DNA from: JAAAPF01 sp964481035
Lineage (GTDB): Bacteria > Pseudomonadota > Alphaproteobacteria > Geminicoccales > Geminicoccaceae
Direction of reading: 5' to 3'
Assembly: GCA_964481035.1 (NCBI GenBank)
Contig: CAYZSE010000008.1
Coordinates: forward strand, 1-43,831
DNA length: 43,831 nt
The translations under genes and the position numbers were made by a program. The notes beneath the pieces are model-generated. The model was not told the origin of the DNA. It searched no databases and saw only the letters and a list, made by a program, of their open reading frames with translations. Below are positions 19,612 to 27,213 of the stretch, piece by piece. Position 1 is the first letter of the stretch. Every line of letters starts with the position of its first letter.

Positions 19612-20607
19612 ATGCGCGCGATCGTGACGACCGGCACGGGCGGTCCGGAGGTGTTGGGCGTCGGTGAGCTGCCGATGCCCGCGCCTGCCGCCGGCCAAGT
19701 CTTGATCCGCGTCGCCGCCACGTCGGTCAACCGGGCGGATGTCGCCCAACGCCAAGGAACCTATCCGCCGCCGCCGGGCGAGAGCGAGATCCTCGGTCTC
19801 GAGGTCGCGGGCATCGTCGCGGCGGTTGGCCCGGAGGTCGACGAGTGGCGGATCGGCGATCGCGTCATGACGCTGGTCGGCGGCGGCGGCTACGCCGAGT
19901 TCGCCACAGCGCCGGCATGCACGCTGCTGGCGGTTCCCGACCGCTTCGACCTGGTCACCGCCGCGGCCATCCCGGAGGTCTTCATCACCGCCTACCTCAA
20001 CGTCTTCCGCGAGGCGGCGCTGCGCCAAGGCGAGACGCTGCTCGTCCACGGCGGCGCGTCGGGCGTCGGCACCGCCGCCATCCAGCTCGCGAAACGGCTG
20101 CGCGACGCCTGCGTCATCGTGACGGTCGGCAGCGAGGGCAAGGCCGACGCCTGCCGCGCCTTGGGCGCCGACGAGGCGATTCTCTACAAGACCCAGAACT
20201 TTGCCGATCGTGTGCGCGAGGTGACCGACAAGAAGGGCGCCGACGTCGTCCTCGACCACATCGGCGGCGGCTACCTCGCCGACAATCTCCGCTGCCTCGC
20301 GACCTACGGCCGGCTCGTCGTCATCGGACTGCTCGGTGGCGGCAAGGCGGAACTCAACGTGGCGCAGCTCATGGTCAAGCGCCAGCGGATCATCGGCTCG
20401 GTGCTGCGCGCGCGTTCGGTCGCGGAGAAGGCGGAAATCTGTCGCGCGTTCAAGGCCGAGGTCCTGCCGCTCTTGGCCGACGGTCGTCTCGAGCCGGTCG
20501 TCCACGCACGCTACCCGCTGGCCGAGGCGGCGGACGCGCATCGCGTGATGGGGGCCAACGCCAACACCGGCAAGCTCCTGCTCGTGGTCGACGAGGGGCT
20601 GGACTGA
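19612..20607 (+). CDS. NAD(P)H-quinone oxidoreductase, zeta-crystallin (MDR) family
   Basis: A 331-residue zinc-free medium-chain reductase resembling the PIG3/QorA group. An N-terminal GroES-like domain (VAATSVNRADVAQRQGTYPPPPG) is followed by a Rossmann domain with LLVHGGASGVGTAAIQLAK and DVVLDHIGGGYLADNL. The family reduces quinones or alpha,beta-unsaturated carbonyls with NAD(P)H; the substrate here is not determined. ATG 19612 follows GGGAGG by 6 bases. It is divergent from a BigR-like regulator, which suggests redox- or sulfur-responsive control (inference). The 3' end overlaps the likely promoter of tRNA-Phe. Confidence 0.9.
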   Translation: MRAIVTTGTGGPEVLGVGELPMPAPAAGQVLIRVAATSVNRADVAQRQGTYPPPPGESEILGLEVAGIVAAVGPEVDEWRIGDRVMTLVGGGGYAEFATAPACTLLAVPDRFDLVTAAAIPEVFITAYLNVFREAALRQGETLLVHGGASGVGTAAIQLAKRLRDACVIVTVGSEGKADACRALGADEAILYKTQNFADRVREVTDKKGADVVLDHIGGGYLADNLRCLATYGRLVVIGLLGGGKAELNVAQLMVKRQRIIGSVLRARSVAEKAEICRAFKAEVLPLLADGRLEPVVHARYPLAEAADAHRVMGANANTGKLLLVVDEGLD

Positions 20608-20628
20608 GCCCTGGCCCGCTTCTATAAG
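20600..20628 (+). promoter_or_regulatory. Promoter of tRNA-Phe
   Basis: TGGACT (20600-20605), 17 bases, TATAAG (20623-20628): 4/6 and 5/6 matches to the sigma-70 consensus at ideal spacing, ending 22 bases before the mature tRNA. The -35 lies within the last codons of the upstream reductase gene. Confidence 0.5.
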
Positions 20629-20650
20629 CCGCGAAATTCGCCTCGCGAAC

Positions 20651-20726
<76 letters not shown>

Positions 20727-20731
20727 TCTTT

Positions 20732-21106
20732 TCAAACACTAAGCTGGCCTGTCCGATCGCCGTGGGGACGCTCGCGTGGGACTCTTCCGCGGCGTCCCGG
20801 CGTGCCATCGCCGCTCGTGCCCGGCGCCGGGCGTTCTGCCAGTCGGCGGCGAGGATCCTCGTCGCATCGCGGTGCCCGGTGATCGCCGCGTTCCGGCGGT
20901 CGGAGCAACCGGCCTCGGCCAGCCGGACGACGGCGGAACGTCGCCAGCCGATCCCGTGGCACGGCGATCGCCAGCTTGCCGGTCTCGGTCGAGGGCTTCT
21001 CCCGGCCTTGGCCGTTGCGGCGATGGCGGCCCCCCTCCACCGCCTCATGGGCCAGGAGCTGGTCCAGAAGCTCGTCCGGGATCAAGGGCGCATTGCGTCG
21101 TGGCAT
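20732..21106 (-). pseudogene. IS256-family transposase N-terminal remnant
   Basis: From 21106 to about 20936 the minus strand reads MPRRNAPLIPDELLDQLLA...RRNGQGREKPSTETGKLAIAVPRDR. This matches the start of IS256-group transposases and their RRNG...TETG...IPRDR segment. About 50 residues normally found between the two are missing, and the reading decays after PRDRLATF. No DDE catalytic region or terminal inverted repeats were seen. The remnant fills most of the otherwise empty 20727-21166 stretch between tRNA-Phe and the methyltransferase cluster. Confidence 0.65.
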
Positions 21107-21166
21107 GCCAGGGTCTCCTTGCTTTCCCCCGTCATGGCCCCGCACGGAGTTCTCGACGCGCCCCCT

Positions 21167-22057
21167 TCAAAGCGTCGCCACGAGCCGGTTCACCGGCATC
21201 GCGAAGCGGGCCGAAGCACCTTGCGTCTGCGCGGCGAGCAGCGTGGCGAGCTCGGCCAGCATGCGCACCCTGCGGGCCGGCGGCAGGATGAAGGCCGCGT
21301 AGAAGAAGCCGGCCGCGACCTCGGCCACCGTTTCGGCCGGGCCTTCCATGGCGACCACGCCCGTATCCACGGTCACCGCCGCATCGGGGAACGCCGCGTG
21401 CACGAGCTCGGTCAGGCTCGCGGTGCCGCGCACCCGCGGATCGCCGAGATCGACCTCGCCGTAGCCCGGCAACTCCGCCTGGACATGGCCATAGATCAGG
21501 TCGTTGGCGGCCGCGTAGCCGGGCGCAGCGTCCATCGGCCCGTCCACGAGCGCGGCGAACCGCCCGCCCGGCACCAGCACCCGCTTCACCTCGTCGAGCA
21601 CGGGTGCCACCGGGTCCATCAAGGTCAGCGCCCAGTGGCACAAGACCGCGTCCACCGACCCGTCGGGCACCACGGCCATGTCCTGGGCCTCCGCTTGCAA
21701 GAGGTCCGCCGTGCCGTCGGCCAGCCGCGCCCGCGCGAGGGCCAGCTCCTCGGGGCACATGTCGATTCCGATCAGGCGGAGGTCGGCGGCCCGGGCCTTG
21801 AGGATATCGAGCAGCGGGCCGGAACCGCAGGCCAGGTCCAAGACCCGCTTGTGCTCGTCCGGCGTCACCGCCTCGGCGAGCCAGTCGTAGCTGGTACGTC
21901 CCGCCGCGTCGCGACAGGCGCGCGCGCAGGCCTCGGTAAAGCCGGCATGCTCGCGATGCACCGCCCGCAGATGGGCCTTGAGCGCGCGCGCGTCCGGGCG
22001 CCGGCCTTGCGCGAGGCTTTCGGTCCACGCGGAGCGCAGAGGGCTGTGATCGCTCAA
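21167..22057 (-). CDS. Class I SAM-dependent methyltransferase (third gene of dioxygenase operon)
   Basis: A 296-residue methyltransferase of the UbiE-like class I fold. Motif I is VLDLACGSGPLLDIL, the acidic ribose-binding residue is in LRLIGIDMCPEEL, and the post-motif region reads VDAVLCHWALTLMDP...LVPGGRFAALVDGP. The C-terminal third (GVVAMEGPAETVAEVAAGFFYA) is probably the substrate cap. The start is a TTG with AAAAGGA 8 bases upstream; no nearby ATG fits. It lies 32 bases after a second methyltransferase gene, in an operon led by a dioxygenase and divergent from egtD. The substrate is unknown and could be a histidine-derived small molecule. Confidence 0.85.
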   Translation of the reverse strand: MSDHSPLRSAWTESLAQGRRPDARALKAHLRAVHREHAGFTEACARACRDAAGRTSYDWLAEAVTPDEHKRVLDLACGSGPLLDILKARAADLRLIGIDMCPEELALARARLADGTADLLQAEAQDMAVVPDGSVDAVLCHWALTLMDPVAPVLDEVKRVLVPGGRFAALVDGPMDAAPGYAAANDLIYGHVQAELPGYGEVDLGDPRVRGTASLTELVHAAFPDAAVTVDTGVVAMEGPAETVAEVAAGFFYAAFILPPARRVRMLAELATLLAAQTQGASARFAMPVNRLVATL

Positions 22058-22089
22058 CGATGGGATCCTTTTGCTGTCGAGGGCTGGTC

Positions 22090-22932
22090 TCAGGCGCGGA
22101 CGTCGATCAGGTAAACGACTTGCGGGAAGCGCCAGCCGTCCGCCGACCGGCACGCCTCGAGCCACGCCGCCGTGGGCGCTGCCGACTGCATGGCGGCGAG
22201 CGACACGGCGTCGTCGAAGACGCAGCGCTGCAGGTATCCTTCCACCGCGCCGGCCGCCTCGCACCCCGCCACCGTTTCGTACCGCAGCTCGCTCACCGCG
22301 AGGCGCGCGCCGGCCCGACGGAGGGCCTCGGCCAGCTCCTCCGCCGCGAGGTAGGGCGCGGCGCCGGGCGGGCCGAACGCCTCCAGATAGCGCCGGTGGA
22401 ATTCGACATAATGCCCCGCTGCCGCGCTGTGAGCGATGACGCCGCGCGCGTCACCGCCGAGCACGGCGCAGAATTTCGCCGCCGCCGCCGCCAATTCGTG
22501 CGCCGGCACGGCGTAGAGCGCATGGGCCGCCCAGACGATGTCGTAGCGGTTCGATGGCGGAGCGAAGTCCTGCAAGGTGGTCTGGTGTTCCGCCCCCGGC
22601 ACGAACGGCGGCGGCAGGGCGGCGCGCGCCTCGGCGATCGAGAAAGCCGACGGGTCCAGCAGGTCGGCGACGACCGGGCGCAATCCCACCTCGGCGACAC
22701 CGGCATGGCGGACCAGCGCATTGGGGAACTTGCCGGAGCCGCAGGCGACGTCGAGGAGCCGCAGAGACCGGTCGCCGACCCTGGCCTGCGCCGCGGCGAG
22801 CCAGCCGGCCCAGTCGCGCCGCTCCGCCAGATGCCGGTAGTCGTCGGTGGCGAGGGCGTAGAACGCGTCCATCCCGGCGCGACCGCTCTCGGACCAGTGC
22901 GCCGTGCTCCGCGCCAGCAGATCCTCGGTCAT
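22090..22932 (-). CDS. Class I SAM-dependent methyltransferase (second gene of dioxygenase operon)
   Basis: A 280-residue methyltransferase with motif I LLDVACGSGKFPNAL and a helical N-terminal region (residues 1-55). By eye, the order of YDIVWAAHALYAV, a lysine-containing helix, LGG and the S...GHYVEFHRRY stretch recalls histamine N-methyltransferase-like proteins; this likeness is weak and unproven. The ATG overlaps the dioxygenase stop (ATGA), so translation is coupled and the two products are likely made in proportion. The substrate is unknown; the neighbouring EgtD suggests an amino-acid betaine or imidazole compound. Confidence 0.83.
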   Translation of the reverse strand: MTEDLLARSTAHWSESGRAGMDAFYALATDDYRHLAERRDWAGWLAAAQARVGDRSLRLLDVACGSGKFPNALVRHAGVAEVGLRPVVADLLDPSAFSIAEARAALPPPFVPGAEHQTTLQDFAPPSNRYDIVWAAHALYAVPAHELAAAAAKFCAVLGGDARGVIAHSAAAGHYVEFHRRYLEAFGPPGAAPYLAAEELAEALRRAGARLAVSELRYETVAGCEAAGAVEGYLQRCVFDDAVSLAAMQSAAPTAAWLEACRSADGWRFPQVVYLIDVRA

Positions 22933-23906
22933 TCGCCGGCGACCGGCCAGCAGATCGGGTTCAACGGGCTCGCCGCCACGTCGCCGGGGCCGACCCCGGG
23001 CATGAACTTCTGCCAGTCGCCGGAGACCATGGTCGGTTTGTCGACGATCCGAGCGCCATCCGCGTAATACGTGTTGGCCAGCACGATCCGGCTGCGGTCG
23101 GTGCGGTTGCGCGCGGCGGTGTGAAAATTGAGGTTGTGGTGGAAGCTCACCTCGCCGATCTCGAACGGGGTCTCCTTCACCGCGACGTCGTTTCGGGCGA
23201 ACACCTCCGCGACCGCGCGGTCGTAGCCCGTGCCCGATTTCTCGAACGCCACCGCATCGACCAGTCGATGCACGTCCAGCGGGTAGGCGAAGGCGAGCGG
23301 CCCCATCGCCAGCGGAATGGCCTGCGCCGGGGCCCAGGCCGTGACCACGTCGTTGCTGTCGAGCGGGAAGTGGTGATCGTCGAAATGCCACGGCGTGCGG
23401 CCGCAGCCGGATTGCTTCGCCAGAACGTTGTCGTGATAGAGCCGCACCGCCGCGGTGCCGAGCAGATCGGCCGCAATCTGCGCCAGCCGCGGGGCCAGGA
23501 CATAGGCCTTCAAGAGCGGGTTGTCGGCCCAGATCATCTCCAGGCTGAGGAAGCGGCCCTGCGCTCCTTCATCGGGATCGACGGCGAACTCCGCCGTCAG
23601 CAGCCGCACCAGCTCCGCCCGCAGCTTCAAGACGGCACCGGGCGAGAAGACCTCGCGCAGCTTGATGAACCCGTTGGCGCGGAAGAAGGCGATCTCGTCG
23701 TCGCGCAGCGGGTAGGGTTCGGCGAGCTCCGCGATCAGGTCCGCGTCGCTCGGGATCGCCACGTCCGGCATCGGTGGCGCCGGAACGATCTCGACGCTGG
23801 CGCCGTCATTCTCGGCGAGCGTCACGTACCAATCCCACCAGGCCTGGTTGTCCTGGTCCCAGGGTTGGCTGATATCGGTGTCGGCAGTCGTAGCGGTTTC
23901 GGCCAT
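22929..23906 (-). CDS. Phytanoyl-CoA dioxygenase (PhyH) family Fe(II)/2-oxoglutarate oxygenase
   Basis: A 325-residue PhyH-family oxygenase expected to hydroxylate a small molecule using iron, oxygen and 2-oxoglutarate. Iron ligands are H174 and D176 (WHFDDHHF) and H262. The distal motif H262-x-A-x-x-N-x-T-x-x-x-R273 fits the family pattern, with R273 binding 2-oxoglutarate. The first 50 residues are acidic and Trp-rich. ATG 23906 is chosen because GAGGAG lies 5 bases upstream. It is the first gene of a three-gene operon with two methyltransferases, separated by 131 bases from the divergent egtD-type gene. All catalytic residues are intact. Confidence 0.88.
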   Translation of the reverse strand: MAETATTADTDISQPWDQDNQAWWDWYVTLAENDGASVEIVPAPPMPDVAIPSDADLIAELAEPYPLRDDEIAFFRANGFIKLREVFSPGAVLKLRAELVRLLTAEFAVDPDEGAQGRFLSLEMIWADNPLLKAYVLAPRLAQIAADLLGTAAVRLYHDNVLAKQSGCGRTPWHFDDHHFPLDSNDVVTAWAPAQAIPLAMGPLAFAYPLDVHRLVDAVAFEKSGTGYDRAVAEVFARNDVAVKETPFEIGEVSFHHNLNFHTAARNRTDRSRIVLANTYYADGARIVDKPTMVSGDWQKFMPGVGPGDVAASPLNPICWPVAGE

Positions 23907-24037
23907 CTCGGCTCCTCGGCGACGCGGCTGCGGAGTGATACCGCCCCGCACGGCGCCAGCAACCGCGGGAAATGCGCGCAGTGTCGGCGCCGGCGCCGGC
24001 CGGCCTCCCGTTCCCACCCTTAGCACGAGGAAGTTTC

Positions 24038-24988
24038 ATGGCAGCGACGGATGCGCGAAACTCGGCGCTGACGGAGCACGCGCTCGAGGGACTGTCGCGG
24101 CGCCCGAAGGGCTTGTCGCCCAAGTGGTTCTACGACGCTCGCGGCAGTGAGCTGTTCGAGGCGATCACGACGCTGCCCGAATACTACCTCGGGCGAACGG
24201 AGCGCGCGATCCTCGCGGCCCGCCTGCCCGAGATCGCCGCCCACGTGCCGGATGGCGCGGTGCTGGTGGAGCTGGGCAGCGGCGCCAGCGTCAAGACCCG
24301 GCTGCTGCTCGATGGTCTGCCCAGGTTGTCCGGCTATGTGCCGGTCGATATCTCCCACGACTTTCTCGCGCGAACGGCGACGCGCCTTGCCGCGGATTAT
24401 CCCGCCTTGGCGGTCACGCCGATCGTCGCCGATTTCATGGCGGAGATCGTCCTTCCCGAGATGGGCGGGCGCCCGGTCGTGGGGTTCTTTCCGGGCTCGA
24501 CGCTCGGCAATCTCGATCCGCAGGGAGCGGCGGCGCTGCTCGCACGGCTCAGGGCTTGGCCGGGCCACACGGCGTTGATTCTCGGCGTCGACCTCGTCAA
24601 GGCGCCGGAGCTTCTGGAGGCCGCCTATGACGATGCACTGGGCGTGACCGCCGCCTTCAACCTCAATCTCCTGGCGCGGCTGAACCGGGAGGCCGGCGCC
24701 GACTTCGACCTCGCCGCGTTCCGTCACCGCGCGGTGTGGAACGCGCGGGCGAGCCGGGTCGAGATGCACCTGGAAAGCCTGCAGGCGCAGGACGTGCGGA
24801 TCGCCGGGCGTGCGTTCTCCTTCACCGTGGGTGAGACGATCCACACAGAGAACAGCCACAAGTTCACCGTGGAGAGCCTGTCGGCCATGGCGGCGGCGGC
24901 GGGCTGGCGCATGGCCGGCGTGCTGACCGATCCCGAGGCTCTGTTTGCGGTGGCGATCCTGCGCCCGTCGCCGAGCCTGGCGACGTGA
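24038..24988 (+). CDS. egtD: L-histidine N-alpha-methyltransferase (EgtD family)
   Basis: A 316-residue EgtD-family enzyme (mycobacterial EgtD is 321), which trimethylates histidine to hercynine with SAM. Diagnostic segments are PKWFYDARGSELFEAIT, LPEYYL.RTE, LVELGSGASVKTRLLL, FPGSTLGNLDP and YDDALGVTAAFNLN. The substrate-contacting Glu and Ser are present as E271 and S273 in IHTENSHKF. GAGGA lies 6 bases before the ATG. The usual partner egtB is absent from the window; instead the gene is divergent from a dioxygenase and two methyltransferases. Another amino-acid substrate, as in some EgtD relatives, cannot be excluded. Confidence 0.9.
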   Translation: MAATDARNSALTEHALEGLSRRPKGLSPKWFYDARGSELFEAITTLPEYYLGRTERAILAARLPEIAAHVPDGAVLVELGSGASVKTRLLLDGLPRLSGYVPVDISHDFLARTATRLAADYPALAVTPIVADFMAEIVLPEMGGRPVVGFFPGSTLGNLDPQGAAALLARLRAWPGHTALILGVDLVKAPELLEAAYDDALGVTAAFNLNLLARLNREAGADFDLAAFRHRAVWNARASRVEMHLESLQAQDVRIAGRAFSFTVGETIHTENSHKFTVESLSAMAAAAGWRMAGVLTDPEALFAVAILRPSPSLAT

Positions 24989-25089
24989 TCGGAGACCGAC
25001 CCCGCGACCACACGATGTCGCGCGTAGCCGGCCCGGCCGTCGGCGCCGGGAAGGGCCATCGCCGAGCCTGCTCGAGGACCCGGCAGCGA

Positions 25090-25995
25090 TCAGAACCGGG
25101 CGCGGAAGCCGAAGCCGAGGAAGGGTGAAGGGTCGACGTCTTCCTCGCGGATCTCGCGCCCGTCCTCGTCGTCGAGGGTCAGCGTGCCCGCGACCGCGGC
25201 GCCGGCGACCGCGGTGAGGCGGACGGTCGGGATCGGCGCGTAGGTCGCCTGGAGGTGGATCGGTACGCCTTTCTCCTCGCCGACGCCGTCGGGGGCGCTG
25301 CCGCTGTCGTCGAGCCGAAACCGATAGGTCTCGTAGCGGGCGCCGATCCCGAAGGTCCAGTCCTCCAGCCCCCGCCAGTTCAAGCCCAGGCCCGGACCGC
25401 GGGTGGCGCCCAGAACGGAGCCGGTGTCGAGCGAGAGCGTGTCGGTGATCTGCCAGTCGATGAGCAGGATCGGAAAGGCGCTGACGTCGTCCTCGAGCTG
25501 GCTGAAGACACCGAAACCGGGACCGATCTTCAGCCGATCGTTGACCGCGTAGCTGAACCCGGCGAGGAGCCCGCCGGTCACCGCCTCGCCAAGATCGCCG
25601 CCGCTCTCGGCGGACCAGCGGATCGACGGCAGGGCGAAGACGCCGAAGCGCTCGCCGAGGCCGAGCCGGGCGGGCGCGCTCAGGCGGTACTCGTTGATCG
25701 TGCCCCATGGATCGAGGCCGGCGAGGCCCTCGGAGCCGCTGAAGTCGTAGTCGTCGAGGCTGTAGCCGAAGGCGACGCCGACGCTGTCGCGCGGCCCGAA
25801 GGCGTAGGACAGGCCGGGCTCGACGAACAGGCGCGTGACCGAAAAGGCCCCGCCGTCGTCGATGTCGGTGTCGAACCGGTGGATGACGCTGCCTTGAATC
25901 TGTGTGCGCCAAGGGTTCAAATTCACGCCTGCAGGTTGAGCGGCGACGGCGGTAGCGTTCACGAGCAAAACGACGGGCACGGCGATCCGCAACAC
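25090..25995 (-). CDS. Outer-membrane beta-barrel protein, putative
   Basis: A 301-residue exported protein. The first ~20 residues (VLRIAVPVVLLVNATAVAAQ) form a signal peptide ending in AVAA. The remainder shows alternating hydrophobic and polar strands rich in Gly, Asp and aromatic residues (GVAFGYSLDDYDF, GFSYAVNDRLKIGPGFGVF, GIGARYETYRF). It ends in phenylalanine (FGFRARF), the usual outer-membrane barrel end signal. Transport or enzymatic function is not recognisable. The start is taken as GTG 25995 (GGAG 6 bases upstream) or the adjacent TTG. It is divergent from ndk. Confidence 0.72.
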   Translation of the reverse strand: MLRIAVPVVLLVNATAVAAQPAGVNLNPWRTQIQGSVIHRFDTDIDDGGAFSVTRLFVEPGLSYAFGPRDSVGVAFGYSLDDYDFSGSEGLAGLDPWGTINEYRLSAPARLGLGERFGVFALPSIRWSAESGGDLGEAVTGGLLAGFSYAVNDRLKIGPGFGVFSQLEDDVSAFPILLIDWQITDTLSLDTGSVLGATRGPGLGLNWRGLEDWTFGIGARYETYRFRLDDSGSAPDGVGEEKGVPIHLQATYAPIPTVRLTAVAGAAVAGTLTLDDEDGREIREEDVDPSPFLGFGFRARF

Positions 25996-26040
25996 GCGAC
26001 GCTCCGGGATCTGTCGAGGGGAAAGACGGCCCCGGGCTTC

Positions 26041-26069
26041 TTCCACAGCCGCGCCACCCCGTCTATAAG
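26041..26069 (+). promoter_or_regulatory. Candidate promoter of ndk
   Basis: TATAAG (26064-26069) is preceded at 17 bases by a poor -35 element, TTCCAC (26041-26046). The -10 context (CTATAAGCC) is the same as that of the tRNA-Phe promoter. It would give a leader of about 35 bases before the ndk ATG. Confidence 0.35.
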
Positions 26070-26111
26070 CCCGACGAGCCTCGACCTTCTCCCGCAATCG
26101 ATGGAGTTCCC

Positions 26112-26534
26112 ATGACCACCAGGCGCACGCTCTCGATCATCAAGCCCGACGCCACGGAGCGCAATTTGACCGGGGTGATCAACGCCCGTTTCGAGGACGC
26201 CGGTCTTCGGGTCATGGCGCAAAAGCGGCTGCGGCTCAACCGTCACCAGGCCGAGGCGTTCTATGCGGAGCACAGGGATCGGCCGTTCTTCGATGGCCTC
26301 GTGACCTTCATGAGCTCGGGGCCCGTCGTGGTCCAGGTGCTCGAGGGCCACGACGCGATCGCCCGAAATCGCGAGCTCATGGGCGCCACCGATCCGGCGA
26401 AGGCCGAGCCCGGCACCATCCGCAAGGACATGGGCTTGAACATCCAGGAGAACTCGGTGCACGGCTCCGACGCACCGGAGACCGCTGCGCGGGAGATCGC
26501 TTTCTTCTTCCCAGGCATCGACCTCATCGACTGA
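26112..26534 (+). CDS. ndk: Nucleoside diphosphate kinase
   Basis: A 140-residue NDP kinase that transfers the gamma phosphate of ATP to nucleoside diphosphates through a phosphohistidine. The N-terminus TLSIIKPDATERN, the GxxxAxxxRxxMGATDPxxAxPGTIR segment and the active histidine H117 in NSVHGSDA are all standard, and the length is normal. GGAG lies shortly before the ATG. Its 3' end overlaps the purN stop by 11 bases in convergent orientation, so the two transcripts are antisense at their ends. Confidence 0.98.
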   Translation: MTTRRTLSIIKPDATERNLTGVINARFEDAGLRVMAQKRLRLNRHQAEAFYAEHRDRPFFDGLVTFMSSGPVVVQVLEGHDAIARNRELMGATDPAKAEPGTIRKDMGLNIQENSVHGSDAPETAAREIAFFFPGIDLID

Positions 26535-27213
26535 GGGCGCGCTCCGGGGGCTCGCGCCCGACCGAGCAGGCCGGCCAGAGAAACCCGGCGGGCAGGTCTG
26601 CGGGCGGCCGGAGGAGACGGACGACGTCGCCGTCGACGACGGCGGCGCCGGACGTCATCAACTCGAGGGCGAGCGGATAGGCGCGGTGCTCCTGGGCGAG
26701 GATCCGCGCGGCCAGGAGCGCCTCGTCGTCGTCGGGCGCCACCGGAACGGCCGCCTGGACGATGATGGGGCCCGCGTCGAGCGCCGGGCGGACGACGTGC
26801 ACCGTGCAGCCGGCGACGCGCACGCCCGCCTCGAGCGTGCGGCGATGGGTATGCAGGCCGCGAAAGGCCGGCAGGAGCGAGGGGTGGACGTTGAGGATCC
26901 GGTCGCGCCGCCGCGCGACGAACGCCTCGCCCAGGACCCGCATGAACCCGGCGAGCGCCACCCACTCGATGCCGGCCGCGTCGAGCTCCGCCTCGAGCGC
27001 GTCCTCGAAGGCGGCGCGGCTCGGACAGCGGCGGTGCTCGACGATCGCCACGGGCACGCCGGCGCGCCGCGCCCGCTCGGCGGCGAAGGCGTCGGCGACG
27101 TTGACGACGACGAGGACGATCTCGAAGGAGGCGTCGCCCCGGGCCTGGTGGTCGAGCAGGGCCTGGAGGTTGGAGCCGCTGCCGGACGCGAGGACGGCTA
27201 CGCGCGCGGCCAC
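26524..27213 (-). CDS. purN: Phosphoribosylglycinamide formyltransferase (PurN)
   Basis: A 229-residue folate-dependent GAR transformylase, the third step of purine synthesis. It begins AARVAVLASGSGSNLQALL. The catalytic Asn and His are in ILNVHPSLLPAF, and the catalytic Asp in VRPALDAGPIIVQ. The start is a GTG inside the end of purM (16-base overlap), so the pair is translationally coupled. About 15 residues at the C-terminus are extra relative to the core. The stop overlaps that of ndk on the other strand. Confidence 0.95.
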   Translation of the reverse strand: MAARVAVLASGSGSNLQALLDHQARGDASFEIVLVVVNVADAFAAERARRAGVPVAIVEHRRCPSRAAFEDALEAELDAAGIEWVALAGFMRVLGEAFVARRRDRILNVHPSLLPAFRGLHTHRRTLEAGVRVAGCTVHVVRPALDAGPIIVQAAVPVAPDDDEALLAARILAQEHRAYPLALELMTSGAAVVDGDVVRLLRPPADLPAGFLWPACSVGREPPERALSR

